Counted from the first letter of the stretch, positions 16,926 through 26,636 are shown. The stretch: DNA of 64,000 nucleotides from an uncultured Christensenella sp. (GCA_910579705.1 CAJTUI010000001.1:1-64000), one strand, 5' to 3'. Program-made: numbers and translations. The notes: generated by a model from the letters alone, not told the origin.

Positions 16926-19151
16926 ATGAGAAAAGCAATAAAAATTATAACCGTAATCATTCTTGGACTGGTCACAATAGCGGCCGCGCTGTTTGCGACT
17001 TACGCAATAATAACAAAAGACGCCGTGCTGGACGCGGGTAAACTCGTCGGCGCGGGACAGAACGTAAGTATTCTTGACGAGGACGGAAACGAAATCGCAA
17101 GCACGGGCCTCGGCGCGCAGAAAAAGAGCGTTGCCGTAAGAAACCTCAACAAGGACACCGTAAACGCGTTCATTGCGTCCGAGGACAGAGATTTTTATAA
17201 GCACAACGGGCTCAACTACAAACGTATGCTCAAAGCGCTGTACAAAAACCTGACCTCGCGTTCGTTCAAAGAAGGCGCGTCGACCATAAGCCAGCAGCTT
17301 ATCAAAAACACGCACCTTTCGAACGACAAAACAATCAAGCGCAAGCTTAACGAGATAAAACTCACCCGACGGCTGGAAAAGAAATACGAAAAAGACGAAA
17401 TACTCGAAATGTATCTCAACACCATTTATTTCGGCCATAACTGCTACGGACTGCAAAGTGCCGCGGAGTTTTATTTCGGGAAAAAAGCGGAAAATCTGAA
17501 CCTGACCGAAAGCGCGACAATCGTAGGGTTGTTGATTTCGCCGAATAATTTTTCGCCGTTCAAAAATCCCGAAAAGAGCCTGAAACGCAGAAACATAGTA
17601 CTTCGGAATATGCGCGATTGCGGATATATCAACCACAGCCGATACGAAACGGCTATAAACACCCCGCTCGAAGCCGTTAAACAGGACACCGAAAACAAAT
17701 ACGGCGGCTATATAAACGCCGTTTTCGACGAGCTGGAAGATATAAATTTCGATTATTACGCTTTGACTGACGGTTGCGCGATAGTAACTTATATGGACTC
17801 CGCGCTCCAAGACGAAACGGAACGCGCCGAATATCCCTGCGATAACGCGGTTATCGTTACCGACAACAACTCCGGCGGCATAAAAGTGTATAAATCGACT
17901 ATCGGAGAAGTCAGGCGGCAGCCCGGCTCCACCGTTAAACCCATTTTCGTATACGCGCCCGCGATAGAGGAAAAATTGCTCAGCCCGTTTACCAGAATAC
18001 TAGACGAAAAAATCGACTTCAACGGATACTCGCCCGAAAATTTCGATAAAAATTATCACGGCTACGTAAGCGTGAGCGAGAGCGTCAAAAAGAGCTATAA
18101 CGTTCCCGCCGTCAAAACGCTCAATTCCCTGACCGTTAAGAAATGCGAAAAATATCTTACCGCTATGAACGTGAAGCTCGAAGACGACGAGAAAAATTTA
18201 TCGCTTGCGCTCGGCGGTATGAAATACGGACTTACGATTAAGGACATTGCCGACAAATATTCGATTTTCCCCGAAGGCGGTAATTACAGACCGTCGCGCT
18301 TTATAAAAAAGATTATCTCCAAAGACGGAAAAACTCTGTACGAGAACCGAACGGTTAAAAACAACGTTTTTTCGGCGGGCACCTGCTCGCTTATCAACGA
18401 TATGCTCATCGAAACGACAAAGAGCGGAACTGCAAGAAAACTTAAAAATTTTGATTTCGACCTCGCGTCCAAAACGGGCACTTGCGGCAATCAGGAAGGC
18501 AATACCGACGCATACGCCGTAAGCTATACCAGCGAGCACTGCGTAGCCGTATGGCTGGGCGACAAAGATAACAAGCGCACCGCCATTACGGGCGGAAACG
18601 ACTGTTGCGCCGTTATGGAACGTTTGATAGGCGAAATGTATTCAGACCGCCGGCCCCTGCCGCTCGACACTCAATCGGGAACAGAGCAGGTAAATATAGA
18701 TTTGGACGAATATACCGACAACAACAAGGTCGTCCTTGCCGACCCTGCGTCGCCCAAATTCAACGTTATGACCGTGAAAGTTTTAAAGGGAAATGCGCCG
18801 CTACAACAAACCGACCGTTTCAGCAAACCAACCGTCAATACTCCGACGATTTCGGTGTCAGAAAACAAGGTAAATATTGAATTATGTCAGACAAAGTACT
18901 ACTCATATATCATAAAAAGAGCAAAAAATGGTAAAATTGACGTGATTTACGACGGAAAATGGAAAAAAGTTATCGAAGATACTCCGACGGAAGGCTGTTA
19001 CACCTACACCGTCATTCCATACTACGATAACGGAAAAGAACGCTTTTACGGTAATGAAATGGTCTTACCCTCAGTTAATCTTTCTAAAAACGGCAAAGAC
19101 GTGCAAACGGAAATACCCGATATTGTAAATAAAGACTGGTTCAATCAATAA
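16926..19151 (+). CDS. Class A penicillin-binding protein (bifunctional glycosyltransferase/transpeptidase)
   Basis: 741 residues. It polymerises lipid II and cross-links peptidoglycan outside the membrane. Residues 5-29 form the membrane anchor. The GT51 domain spans about 65-235 with Glu86 in SEDRDFY, GASTISQQLIKN and ILEMYLNTIYFG. The transpeptidase domain has Ser335-x-x-Lys338 (STVK), Ser390-Tyr-Asn392 and Lys516-Thr-Gly518. Residues about 630-735 look like a small beta-rich, fibronectin-like tail. The ATG has no Shine-Dalgarno sequence (AT-only upstream), like the divergent miaB. A terminator follows directly. Confidence 0.95.
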   Translation: MRKAIKIITVIILGLVTIAAALFATYAIITKDAVLDAGKLVGAGQNVSILDEDGNEIASTGLGAQKKSVAVRNLNKDTVNAFIASEDRDFYKHNGLNYKRMLKALYKNLTSRSFKEGASTISQQLIKNTHLSNDKTIKRKLNEIKLTRRLEKKYEKDEILEMYLNTIYFGHNCYGLQSAAEFYFGKKAENLNLTESATIVGLLISPNNFSPFKNPEKSLKRRNIVLRNMRDCGYINHSRYETAINTPLEAVKQDTENKYGGYINAVFDELEDINFDYYALTDGCAIVTYMDSALQDETERAEYPCDNAVIVTDNNSGGIKVYKSTIGEVRRQPGSTVKPIFVYAPAIEEKLLSPFTRILDEKIDFNGYSPENFDKNYHGYVSVSESVKKSYNVPAVKTLNSLTVKKCEKYLTAMNVKLEDDEKNLSLALGGMKYGLTIKDIADKYSIFPEGGNYRPSRFIKKIISKDGKTLYENRTVKNNVFSAGTCSLINDMLIETTKSGTARKLKNFDFDLASKTGTCGNQEGNTDAYAVSYTSEHCVAVWLGDKDNKRTAITGGNDCCAVMERLIGEMYSDRRPLPLDTQSGTEQVNIDLDEYTDNNKVVLADPASPKFNVMTVKVLKGNAPLQQTDRFSKPTVNTPTISVSENKVNIELCQTKYYSYIIKRAKNGKIDVIYDGKWKKVIEDTPTEGCYTYTVIPYYDNGKERFYGNEMVLPSVNLSKNGKDVQTEIPDIVNKDWFNQ

Positions 19152-19155
19152 ACTA

Positions 19156-19192
19156 AACCGCCGCGCGTTTATCGCGCGGCGGTTTTTTATAT
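19156..19192 (+). terminator. Terminator after the class A PBP gene
   Basis: A 13-bp GC-rich stem AAACCGCCGCGCG (19156-19168) with CGCGCGGCGGTTT (19174-19186) and a 5-base loop is followed by a T-run. It also lies at the end of the convergent thiI gene. Confidence 0.88.
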
Positions 19193-20341
19193 ATTGATAA
19201 CTTCCAGACTCTTCAACGCCTCTTCGACAAGAGCGTTCACGTCAAGTTTTTTTTCCTCTTCGATTACTTCATTAAGCTTAGGTCTTGTCACGGGGTGACG
19301 GGGCAGGAATACGGTGCAGCAGTCCTCGTACGGCTGAATGGAAGTTTCGTAAGTTCCTATCGCCCTGCTGCGCTCGATAATCTCGTCCTTATCGAAACCG
19401 CACAAAGGCCTTAAAACGGGCAACCGTTCGATTACGCTGTTTGAAGAGGTCATTCCCTCCACCGTCTGGCTGGCGACCTGAGCAAGGCTTTCACCCGTTA
19501 TAAGACATTGCGCACCGCACTTCAAGGCAATTTTCTCCGCAATGCGCATCATAAACCGCCTGAGCAGGGTGACCATAAAGTCGCCGTTGCATTTTTTATG
19601 AATCTCTTCCTGAATATGAGTAACCGAAACGACGTTGAGTTTCGTTCCGCACGTGTATTCGGAGAGCTGCTTCGTAAGATCAATAACTTTTTCTTTTGCC
19701 TGCATATTGGTATACGGATAACTGTGAAAATGGATACATTCCAGACTCATACCGCGCTTGGCAATCATATGCCCCGCGACGGGACTGTCTATCCCGCCAG
19801 AAATAAGCAACAACCCTTTCCCCGACGCACCGACGGGCATACCTCCCGCGCCCTTATAAAACTTATTAAACACCAGCGCCGTTCCGTTTTCGCGCAAGTC
19901 CACGTTGATAATGAAATCGGGATTGTGCACGTCGACTTTCAATTGCTCATAGCAATCAAGCAGTCTTCCGCCTATCTCCGCGCTTACCTGCATCGAGTTA
20001 AGCGGAAATTTCTTGTCGGCCCTGTGCGTTTCCACCTTAAACAACCCGCTATCGCAACTGACCTCCTTTGCCGCGCAAAAAATTTGTTCCATATCGTGAC
20101 CGACTTTCAACGCTACGCTATACGAATGTATACCGAAAACTTTACTTAATCTGTTTAAAATCAAATCGGTGTCGCCGTCGCTGAAATTCTCTATGAGATA
20201 ACGGCCGCTGTAACGATGAATCTCGTGCCTGATGCCTTTAAGGCTCTTTTCCATATTAACGGCGAAAATCCGCTCGAACCAGCCCCTGTTTTTGCCCTTC
20301 AAATGAATTTCGGCGTATCTGATAATAATTACTTGTTCCAT
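19187..20341 (-). CDS. thiI: tRNA 4-thiouridine synthetase
   Basis: 384 residues. ThiI adenylates U8 of tRNA and inserts sulfur (s4U); it can also serve thiamine thiazole synthesis. It shows the N-terminal ferredoxin-like and THUMP region (IIRYAEIHLKGKNR) and the PP-loop SGGIDSPVAGHMI. The conserved cysteine lies in YEDCCTVFLP. The C-terminal rhodanese domain of the E. coli protein is absent, as in Bacillus, where a dedicated cysteine desulfurase supplies sulfur. Such a gene lies immediately upstream with no gap. Confidence 0.95.
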   Translation of the reverse strand: MEQVIIIRYAEIHLKGKNRGWFERIFAVNMEKSLKGIRHEIHRYSGRYLIENFSDGDTDLILNRLSKVFGIHSYSVALKVGHDMEQIFCAAKEVSCDSGLFKVETHRADKKFPLNSMQVSAEIGGRLLDCYEQLKVDVHNPDFIINVDLRENGTALVFNKFYKGAGGMPVGASGKGLLLISGGIDSPVAGHMIAKRGMSLECIHFHSYPYTNMQAKEKVIDLTKQLSEYTCGTKLNVVSVTHIQEEIHKKCNGDFMVTLLRRFMMRIAEKIALKCGAQCLITGESLAQVASQTVEGMTSSNSVIERLPVLRPLCGFDKDEIIERSRAIGTYETSIQPYEDCCTVFLPRHPVTRPKLNEVIEEEKKLDVNALVEEALKSLEVINI

Positions 20342-21469
20342 TTATGCCATCTTCTCTTTTCTGTTTTTAACAATCGTATTTAAGATTTCCGCCGCGCGCA
20401 AAGCCTCCTCGGCAGTCGTTGCGTGCGAAAAACTAATCCTCAATATCCCGTCTGCAACGGTTTCATTAACTCCGCAGGCGAGAATTACACGCGAAAACCT
20501 CTTTTTCGCGTTTGACGAGCAGGCCGAACCAGTCCCGATAATCAAACCGCTGTCGTCCGCCTCGTGAAGAATAGTTTCGCCGCGGACTCCTTCCGCGGAA
20601 ACACATACGATATACGGCGAGCATTTGTCGGTAGAAATCAAACCAAACAATTGCTTATCGAGTTTAGCGGTAAAAATTCGGTTTATCTCGCGTATTTTAT
20701 CGTAGGTTTTTTCAAGTTCTTTATACCTTTGAAGGGCGCAATGCTCGAAACATTTCACGGCGTACACGTTTTCGGTGCCGCTACGCATTTCCTGCTCCTG
20801 TCCGCCGCCGTAAATATACGGGCTTAAAACAAGGTTTTTGCGCTTAATCAGCGCGCCGCAGCCCTTTATCCCGCCAATCTTATGCGCGTTAATCGTATAC
20901 AAATCGATTTGGTGCGTAAGCCTGAACGGAATTTTTCCGAACGCCTGCACGCCGTCCGAATGAAAAAGCGCAAAGCCGTTTTTTGCTTTGACTTTTTGCG
21001 CAAGACCGGCAATATCGTTTACCGCGCCCGTTTCGTTATTTACGTGTATAACCGATACAAGCGAGGTGTTTTTGTCCACCAAGCTTAAAAAATGCTCCTC
21101 GTCAACGCTACCGTCTGCGTTTAGGTTCGCAATTCTGACTTCCTGTCCACGGCGTTTAAGCTCGTTTACAGCCGAAAAAACCGCCGCGTGCTCACCCAGC
21201 GTAGTAACCACGTTACCGCGCCTTGCGCCGCAAAAAACCGCCTGATTGTCCGCCTCTGTGCCGCAGGAAGTGAAGATAAGCGAAAAATTACGCGTATCTG
21301 CAATAAGTCCAAGAATATTTTCTCTGGCCTGTTTGAGTTCCAGATGCAAGTTATATCCTTCCGCATACAATGCGGAAGGATTATAAAATTGCGACAATAA
21401 ATACTTTTCGGCCGCCTTAAAACACCATTCGTCGGGTTTTACCGTGGCGGCGTTGTCAAGATAAATCAT
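20342..21469 (-). CDS. Cysteine desulfurase (NifS/IscS family)
   Basis: 375 residues. A PLP enzyme that takes sulfur from cysteine as a persulfide and, by its place next to thiI, probably feeds tRNA thiolation like NifZ in Bacillus. The PLP lysine is in NAHKIGG, with the upstream HVNNETGA and FHSDGVQAFGK, and the active cysteine in GTGSACSS. Its start overlaps the carB-dapF stop by one base (TAATG). Confidence 0.93.
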   Translation of the reverse strand: MIYLDNAATVKPDEWCFKAAEKYLLSQFYNPSALYAEGYNLHLELKQARENILGLIADTRNFSLIFTSCGTEADNQAVFCGARRGNVVTTLGEHAAVFSAVNELKRRGQEVRIANLNADGSVDEEHFLSLVDKNTSLVSVIHVNNETGAVNDIAGLAQKVKAKNGFALFHSDGVQAFGKIPFRLTHQIDLYTINAHKIGGIKGCGALIKRKNLVLSPYIYGGGQEQEMRSGTENVYAVKCFEHCALQRYKELEKTYDKIREINRIFTAKLDKQLFGLISTDKCSPYIVCVSAEGVRGETILHEADDSGLIIGTGSACSSNAKKRFSRVILACGVNETVADGILRISFSHATTAEEALRAAEILNTIVKNRKEKMA

Positions 21470-24400
21470 TATATTTCAATCATACCTTCGAAAGACTGCC
21501 TTACCGTTCCGTCGATTATCACGTCGCCGTTATCGTCGTAAAGCACAAACAAATCCCCGCCCTTTTGCTTGACGGTTATCGTCTGTCCGCGCAGACAACG
21601 CCCGCAGACAATCGCAGCAACCGCCGCCGCGGCCGCCGCGGTTCCGCAGGACCACGTTTCTCCGTTAAGCTTATCCCATACGCGCGCTTTCACCGTTATA
21701 TTATTGACAACGCGCACGCATTCTACAAACGCTCCGCGGGGGAATAATCCCGAATCCAAAACAGCCTGACCGAGCGCGTCCATATCCACCTCGTCAACCT
21801 TATCGAGGAATATTACGCAGTGCGGATTGCCCACGTTGACGAGCGTAACGTTATACTGTTTACCGCCGAACGCAAGCTCTCTGTTTATGACCTCGCCTTC
21901 GAGCTTGGATGGAATTGCCTTACCGTCGAACTCCGCTTTCCCTAAATTTACCGAAACCGAGCTTGCCTTACCGTTGAACGAGTTGACGGATAGGCTTTTG
22001 ACTCCGCTGCTGCTTTCCACGGTGAGCTGCTCGCCCGCCATTTTATTGTCAAATAAATATTTCGCAACGCACCTTATCGGATTTGCCGCAATGCCGCCTT
22101 CGCTGCCGTCGTGGTTAAACACACGCATCTTCGCGTCCGCAACGTCTGATTTTTCAATCATAACCACGCCGTCCGCGCCTATTGCATAGTGCCTGTCCGA
22201 GAAGTTTATCGCAAGCGATTCGGGGCAGGTGATGCGGTTTTCCATATTGTTGAAGAATATGTAATCGTTACCGCAACTGTGCATCTTTGCAAAGTTGAGT
22301 TTAAGCTTTTCCTTGCGCAGATTGTTTATGTCGACAAGCTCCGTATTGAACTGGTTGTATCTTCCCGCAATAACGTCCGCAAGCGCGTTGGTCGTATCAA
22401 GCGAAGTCAGAACTGTAATTCCGAGCAATATCGCGTGATGGTGCAGGCTTATATAGTTGGAAATGGACTCGACGTCGGTCTTGCCCGTGTAGACGACGTA
22501 ATCGATTTTACCCTCGTCCATAAGCTTGAATATTTCTTCGTTGCTGGACAGCCTTGCAACCTCGTTACATTCAAGCCCAAGACTCTTTATTACGTTGCAG
22601 GTGCCTTTTGTCGCGTACAGCGTAAGACCGAGGTCTGCGAACTTCTTGACGATGTTTATTATCTCGAACTTGTCCTGATCGTTGATTGTGAAATAAATTC
22701 CCGAGGGGCGCTGTTTGGTGGGGTGTTTCATATTGAAACCCGCCGAAACAAGTCCCTTGAAAAGCGCCTCTTCTATCGTCTTGCCGAGACCGAGCACCTC
22801 GCCCGTGGATTTCATTTCGGGGCCGAGCTGGGAGTTCACGTCGTTGAGTTTTTCAAACGAGAACACGGGAACTTTAACCGCAACGTACGGCGAGTTGGGA
22901 TACAGACCCGTGCCGTAACCGAGCTTTTTGAGCTTTGCACCCGTTATTATCCTTGTCGCAAGCTCCACCATAGGCACGCCCGTAACTTTGGATATATACG
23001 GAATGGTTCTCGACGCTCTGGGATTGACTTCTATTACATACAACTCGTTATGATAAATGAGATACTGGATATTTATAAGCCCTTTCGTCTTCAACGAGAT
23101 TGCAAGCTTTGTCGAGATATCCTCGACTTTTTTCAGCATTGCGTCGCTGAGGTTATAGGGCGGATATACCGCGATAGAGTCGCCGCTGTGCACGCCCGCG
23201 CGCTCGATATGTTGCATAATACCGGGAATAAGCACGTCCGTTCCGTCGGATATAGCGTCGACTTCGAGCTCCGTTCCCATAAGATACTTATCGCAAAGCA
23301 CGGGATTTTCGATATTCTGGGCAAGAATAACGTCCATATACCGCTCGATGTCGTTTTGCGTAAACGCAATAGTCATATTCTGTCCGCCGATTACATACGA
23401 CGGCCTGAGCAATACGGGATAACCGAGCTTTTCGGCCGCCGCAACGGCGTCCTGCTTGGTCATTACCGTAAGGCCCTTGGGTCTTGCAATGCCGAACTGT
23501 TCGAGCAGCGCGTCAAAACGCTCCCTGTCCTCGGCAAGGTCCACACTGTCCGCAGGCGTGCCGAGTATGCGTATACCTTTCTTATCGAGATAGCCGCAAA
23601 GTTTAATGGCAGTCTGTCCGCCGAAGGTAATCACAACGCCGTAAGGCTTTTCGATATCGATAACGTTCTGCACGTCTTCTGGCGTCAAAGCCTCGAAATA
23701 CAGCCTGTCCGCAGTATCAAAGTCGGTGGAAACCGTTTCGGGGTTGTTGTTGATAATTACGACTTCATAGCCGAGTTTCTTCAGAGCCCAGACACAGTGA
23801 ACCGACGAGTAATCGAACTCGATACCCTGTCCTATTCTTATAGGGCCCGAACCTATAACTATAATTCTCTTCTTCTTACTGTTTTTTACGAACGGCAACG
23901 CCTCGTCGTGCTCCTTATCGTCGTAGGTCGAATAGAAGTACGGCGTCTGCGCCGCAAACTCCGCGCCGCAGGTATCAACCATTTTGAAAACGGCGTTTCT
24001 GTGCGCTGGAAGGGCGTTACCCGATATTCTCTGTATTTCCTTGTCGGGATAGCCGAGTTTTTTACCTTTCAGATACTGCTCGCGCGAAACGGCAAAGCCC
24101 GAAATCTCCTTTTCGTAGTCGGAAAGGTTTTTAAGCTTATGCAAAAACCATCTGTCTATTTTGGTGATTTCGTAAATTTTATCTATCGCTACGCCGCGCT
24201 TTACGGCCTGATAGACTATAAACAATCTCTCGTCCGTAAGCTCGGATAACCTTTCGGTAATCTCTTCGTCCGACAAAGCCGCAAATTTGGGCATATCCAA
24301 AGTCGAAACGGAGATTTCCGCGCCCCTGACTGCTTTCATTATCGCCATTTCAAAGCTGGTACCTATGGCCATAACCTCGCCCGTGGCCTTCATTCTCGTT

Positions 24401-25518
24401 CCGAGATTTCTCTTCGCATACAGGAACTTGTCAAACGGCCATTTCGGCAGTTTAACTACAACGTAGTCGATAGTAGGCTCGAAACAGGCGTACGTTTTAC
24501 CCGTGACGTCGTTTTTGATTTCGTCAAGAGTATAGCCGAGCGCAATTTTCGTCGACACCTTCGCTATGGGATAGCCGGTCGCCTTTGACGCAAGCGCGGA
24601 CGAGCGCGACACTCTGGGGTTGACCTCGATTACCGCGTACTCGAACGAATCGGGATTGAGCGCGAACTGACAGTTGCAACCGCCCTCTATTTTAAGCTCG
24701 CTTATAATATCCAGCGACGCCGAACGCAACATCTGATACTCTTTGTCCGAAAGCGAAACCGCGGGCGCGATTACTATCGAATCGCCGGTATGAATACCTA
24801 CGGGGTCGAAGTTCTCCATCGAGCAGACAGTAAGCGCGTTTCCCTTACCGTCGCGCAGAACCTCGAACTCTATTTCTTTCCAGCCGCCTATGTACTTTTC
24901 TATCAATACTTGAGTTATCGGCGAAAGCATAAGCCCGTTATGCGAAATGAGGCGCAGTTCCTCCTCGTCGGCCGCAACGCCGCCGCCGGCGCCGCCCAGA
25001 GTGTATGCGGGACGAACGATTACGGGATAACCTATCTTTTCCGCTATCGCGACGCATTCATCAACCGTATAAGCGATATCGGACGGAACTACGGGCTGAT
25101 TGATTTTCTCCATAGTCTGCTTGAAAAGCTCCCTGTCCTCCGCCCTGTCGATCGAGTCCAGATTGACGCCGATAAGCTTGACCCCGTGCTCCTCCAAAAA
25201 TCCGCTCTTTGCGAGCTGGCAGCCGAGCGTAAGCCCCGTCTGACCGCCCAGAGAGGCAAGCAAGCTGTCGGGTTTTTCCTTTATAATAATACGTTTAAGC
25301 GTATCGACCGTAAGCGGTTCGAGATAAATTTCGTCGGCAAGCGCCTTATCTGTCATTATCGTCGCGGGGTTGGAGTTGCAGAGCACAACGTTAATACCCG
25401 CGTCTTTGAGCACGCGGCAAGCCTGCGCGCCCGCATAGTCGAATTCCGCGGCCTGACCTATAACGATAGGCCCCGACCCTATAACAAGCACCTTTTTTAT
25501 ATCTTCTCTTTTAGGCAT
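21469..25518 (-). CDS. carB: Carbamoyl-phosphate synthase large subunit fused to a DapF-like domain
   Basis: 1349 residues in one uninterrupted frame. Residues 1 to about 1060 are a complete CarB: two ATP-grasp halves (starting KKVLVIGSGPIVIGQAAEFD and RIIVIGSGPIRIGQGIEFDY) and the MGS-like allosteric domain. From about residue 1071 to the end is a whole diaminopimelate epimerase fold (AKMHSCGNDYIFF, NPHCVIF, ETWSCGTAAAA). The second catalytic cysteine is present (Cys1291), but the first is replaced: the usual MCGNG reads IAANP, giving Ala1144 (22087-22089). So CarB should make carbamoyl phosphate with CarA, while epimerase activity of the tail is doubtful. ATG at 25518 is preferred over ATG at 25530 because CarB proteins begin PKREDIKKVL and AAGGATGG precedes it. 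Confidence 0.95.
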   Translation of the reverse strand: MPKREDIKKVLVIGSGPIVIGQAAEFDYAGAQACRVLKDAGINVVLCNSNPATIMTDKALADEIYLEPLTVDTLKRIIIKEKPDSLLASLGGQTGLTLGCQLAKSGFLEEHGVKLIGVNLDSIDRAEDRELFKQTMEKINQPVVPSDIAYTVDECVAIAEKIGYPVIVRPAYTLGGAGGGVAADEEELRLISHNGLMLSPITQVLIEKYIGGWKEIEFEVLRDGKGNALTVCSMENFDPVGIHTGDSIVIAPAVSLSDKEYQMLRSASLDIISELKIEGGCNCQFALNPDSFEYAVIEVNPRVSRSSALASKATGYPIAKVSTKIALGYTLDEIKNDVTGKTYACFEPTIDYVVVKLPKWPFDKFLYAKRNLGTRMKATGEVMAIGTSFEMAIMKAVRGAEISVSTLDMPKFAALSDEEITERLSELTDERLFIVYQAVKRGVAIDKIYEITKIDRWFLHKLKNLSDYEKEISGFAVSREQYLKGKKLGYPDKEIQRISGNALPAHRNAVFKMVDTCGAEFAAQTPYFYSTYDDKEHDEALPFVKNSKKKRIIVIGSGPIRIGQGIEFDYSSVHCVWALKKLGYEVVIINNNPETVSTDFDTADRLYFEALTPEDVQNVIDIEKPYGVVITFGGQTAIKLCGYLDKKGIRILGTPADSVDLAEDRERFDALLEQFGIARPKGLTVMTKQDAVAAAEKLGYPVLLRPSYVIGGQNMTIAFTQNDIERYMDVILAQNIENPVLCDKYLMGTELEVDAISDGTDVLIPGIMQHIERAGVHSGDSIAVYPPYNLSDAMLKKVEDISTKLAISLKTKGLINIQYLIYHNELYVIEVNPRASRTIPYISKVTGVPMVELATRIITGAKLKKLGYGTGLYPNSPYVAVKVPVFSFEKLNDVNSQLGPEMKSTGEVLGLGKTIEEALFKGLVSAGFNMKHPTKQRPSGIYFTINDQDKFEIINIVKKFADLGLTLYATKGTCNVIKSLGLECNEVARLSSNEEIFKLMDEGKIDYVVYTGKTDVESISNYISLHHHAILLGITVLTSLDTTNALADVIAGRYNQFNTELVDINNLRKEKLKLNFAKMHSCGNDYIFFNNMENRITCPESLAINFSDRHYAIGADGVVMIEKSDVADAKMRVFNHDGSEGGIAANPIRCVAKYLFDNKMAGEQLTVESSSGVKSLSVNSFNGKASSVSVNLGKAEFDGKAIPSKLEGEVINRELAFGGKQYNVTLVNVGNPHCVIFLDKVDEVDMDALGQAVLDSGLFPRGAFVECVRVVNNITVKARVWDKLNGETWSCGTAAAAAAVAAIVCGRCLRGQTITVKQKGGDLFVLYDDNGDVIIDGTVRQSFEGMIEI

Positions 25519-26584
25519 TGAACTTACCATCCTTGATATTGCTTATAAATTTGTCAAACAGTAACGACGCGTCGTGCGGGCCGCCGCAGGCCTCGGGGTG
25601 GAACTGCACGGTAAACGCGTTGAGTTCGGGATAGTCGAACCCCTCGCAGGTGTTATCGTTTACGTTGATGTACGAGAGAACTCCCGTCCCCTGCAAGCTC
25701 GAAGTTACTACTTCGTAGCCGTGGTTCTGGCTGGTGATATATATCTTTCCGGTCTGCACGTTCTTAACGGGCTGGTTTGCGCCGCGGTGACCGTACTTCA
25801 TTTTTCTGGTCTTGCCGTTCATTGCAAGCGCAAAAAGCTGATGGCCCAGACAAATGCCGAATATGGGAAGTTTTCCGGCAAGCTTTCTCAGATTTTCGAT
25901 AATTGCGGTATTTTCGGCAGGGTCGCCGGGGCCGTTCGTAAGCATAAGCCCCTGAGGATTGAGCGCAAGTATCTGCTCCGCCGTGTAGAACGACGGAACT
26001 TTTACGCAATAACAACCGTGCGCTACGAGAGCGCGTACGATATTGTTTTTTGCGCCGAAATCCCACACCACGACTTTTATGCCGTCGGGGTCTCCGTAAT
26101 ATTCGACTTTATCGCTTGTTACGGTTTTCACCGCGTCTTTTATTGCGTAACCGTTGCAGGGCTCCGCCGAAGATTTTTTCGACGAGATTACGGCATTCAT
26201 AACGCCCGCCTCTCTTACGATCTTAGTAAGCTCGCGCGTGTCGATATCGTAAATACCCACAATGCCGTTTTCCGTGAGATAATCGTCAAGCGTTGTTTCG
26301 CACCTGAAATTAGACGGATTGTCGCACTTTTCTCTTACGATATAGGCGGAAACCCACGGCTTCCTGCTTTCTGCGTCGGACGCGATAACGCCGTAATTTC
26401 CTATAAGCGGAAAGGTCTGCATAACAATCTGTCCGTAGTAACTGGGGTCGGTAAGCGTTTCGATATAACCCGTCATACCCGTGGTAAAGACAAGCTCGCC
26501 CACCACGTCGCCTTCGGCGCCGAAACGCTTTCCGACAAACTGCTTACCGTTTTGTAAAGTCAAATAAACTTTGCCGTTTTTCAT
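25511..26584 (-). CDS. carA: Carbamoyl-phosphate synthase small subunit (glutaminase)
   Basis: 357 residues, normal size. It hydrolyses glutamine and channels ammonia to CarB for pyrimidine and arginine synthesis. The N-terminal CPSase domain (TTGMTGYIETLTDPSYYGQI) is followed by a class I amidotransferase with the nucleophile in GICLGHQLFAL and the His-Glu pair in VQFHPEAC. The start is supported by AAGGA 7 bases upstream. The end overlaps carB by 8 bases. Confidence 0.97.
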   Translation of the reverse strand: MKNGKVYLTLQNGKQFVGKRFGAEGDVVGELVFTTGMTGYIETLTDPSYYGQIVMQTFPLIGNYGVIASDAESRKPWVSAYIVREKCDNPSNFRCETTLDDYLTENGIVGIYDIDTRELTKIVREAGVMNAVISSKKSSAEPCNGYAIKDAVKTVTSDKVEYYGDPDGIKVVVWDFGAKNNIVRALVAHGCYCVKVPSFYTAEQILALNPQGLMLTNGPGDPAENTAIIENLRKLAGKLPIFGICLGHQLFALAMNGKTRKMKYGHRGANQPVKNVQTGKIYITSQNHGYEVVTSSLQGTGVLSYINVNDNTCEGFDYPELNAFTVQFHPEACGGPHDASLLFDKFISNIKDGKFNA

Positions 26585-26615
26585 TTTGTGTTCCTTCTTA
26601 ATATTAAAATAAAGA

Positions 26616-26636
26616 CTGATTTAAAAAATAAATCAG
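26616..26636 (-). terminator. Terminator-like hairpin in the carA leader (possible attenuator)
   Basis: An 8-bp stem CTGATTTA/TAAATCAG with a 5-base U loop on the minus strand is followed by a U-rich stretch (TCTTTATTTTAATATT), 32 bases before carA. It lies within the leader between the promoter at 26760-26789 and carA. A GC-rich stem (26678-26682 with 26698-26702) lies upstream. Regulation by attenuation is inferred; no clear PyrR-binding consensus was found. Confidence 0.4.

Noticed and set aside
22189..24249. 686-codon open frame on the plus strand
   Set aside because: It lies wholly antisense to carB, whose motifs are unmistakable, and the translation shows no domain. It is a shadow of codon usage, like the long plus-strand frames at 33371-34462 (recA), 25574-26557 (carA), 48560-49795 (murD) and 1542-2366 (lipoprotein).
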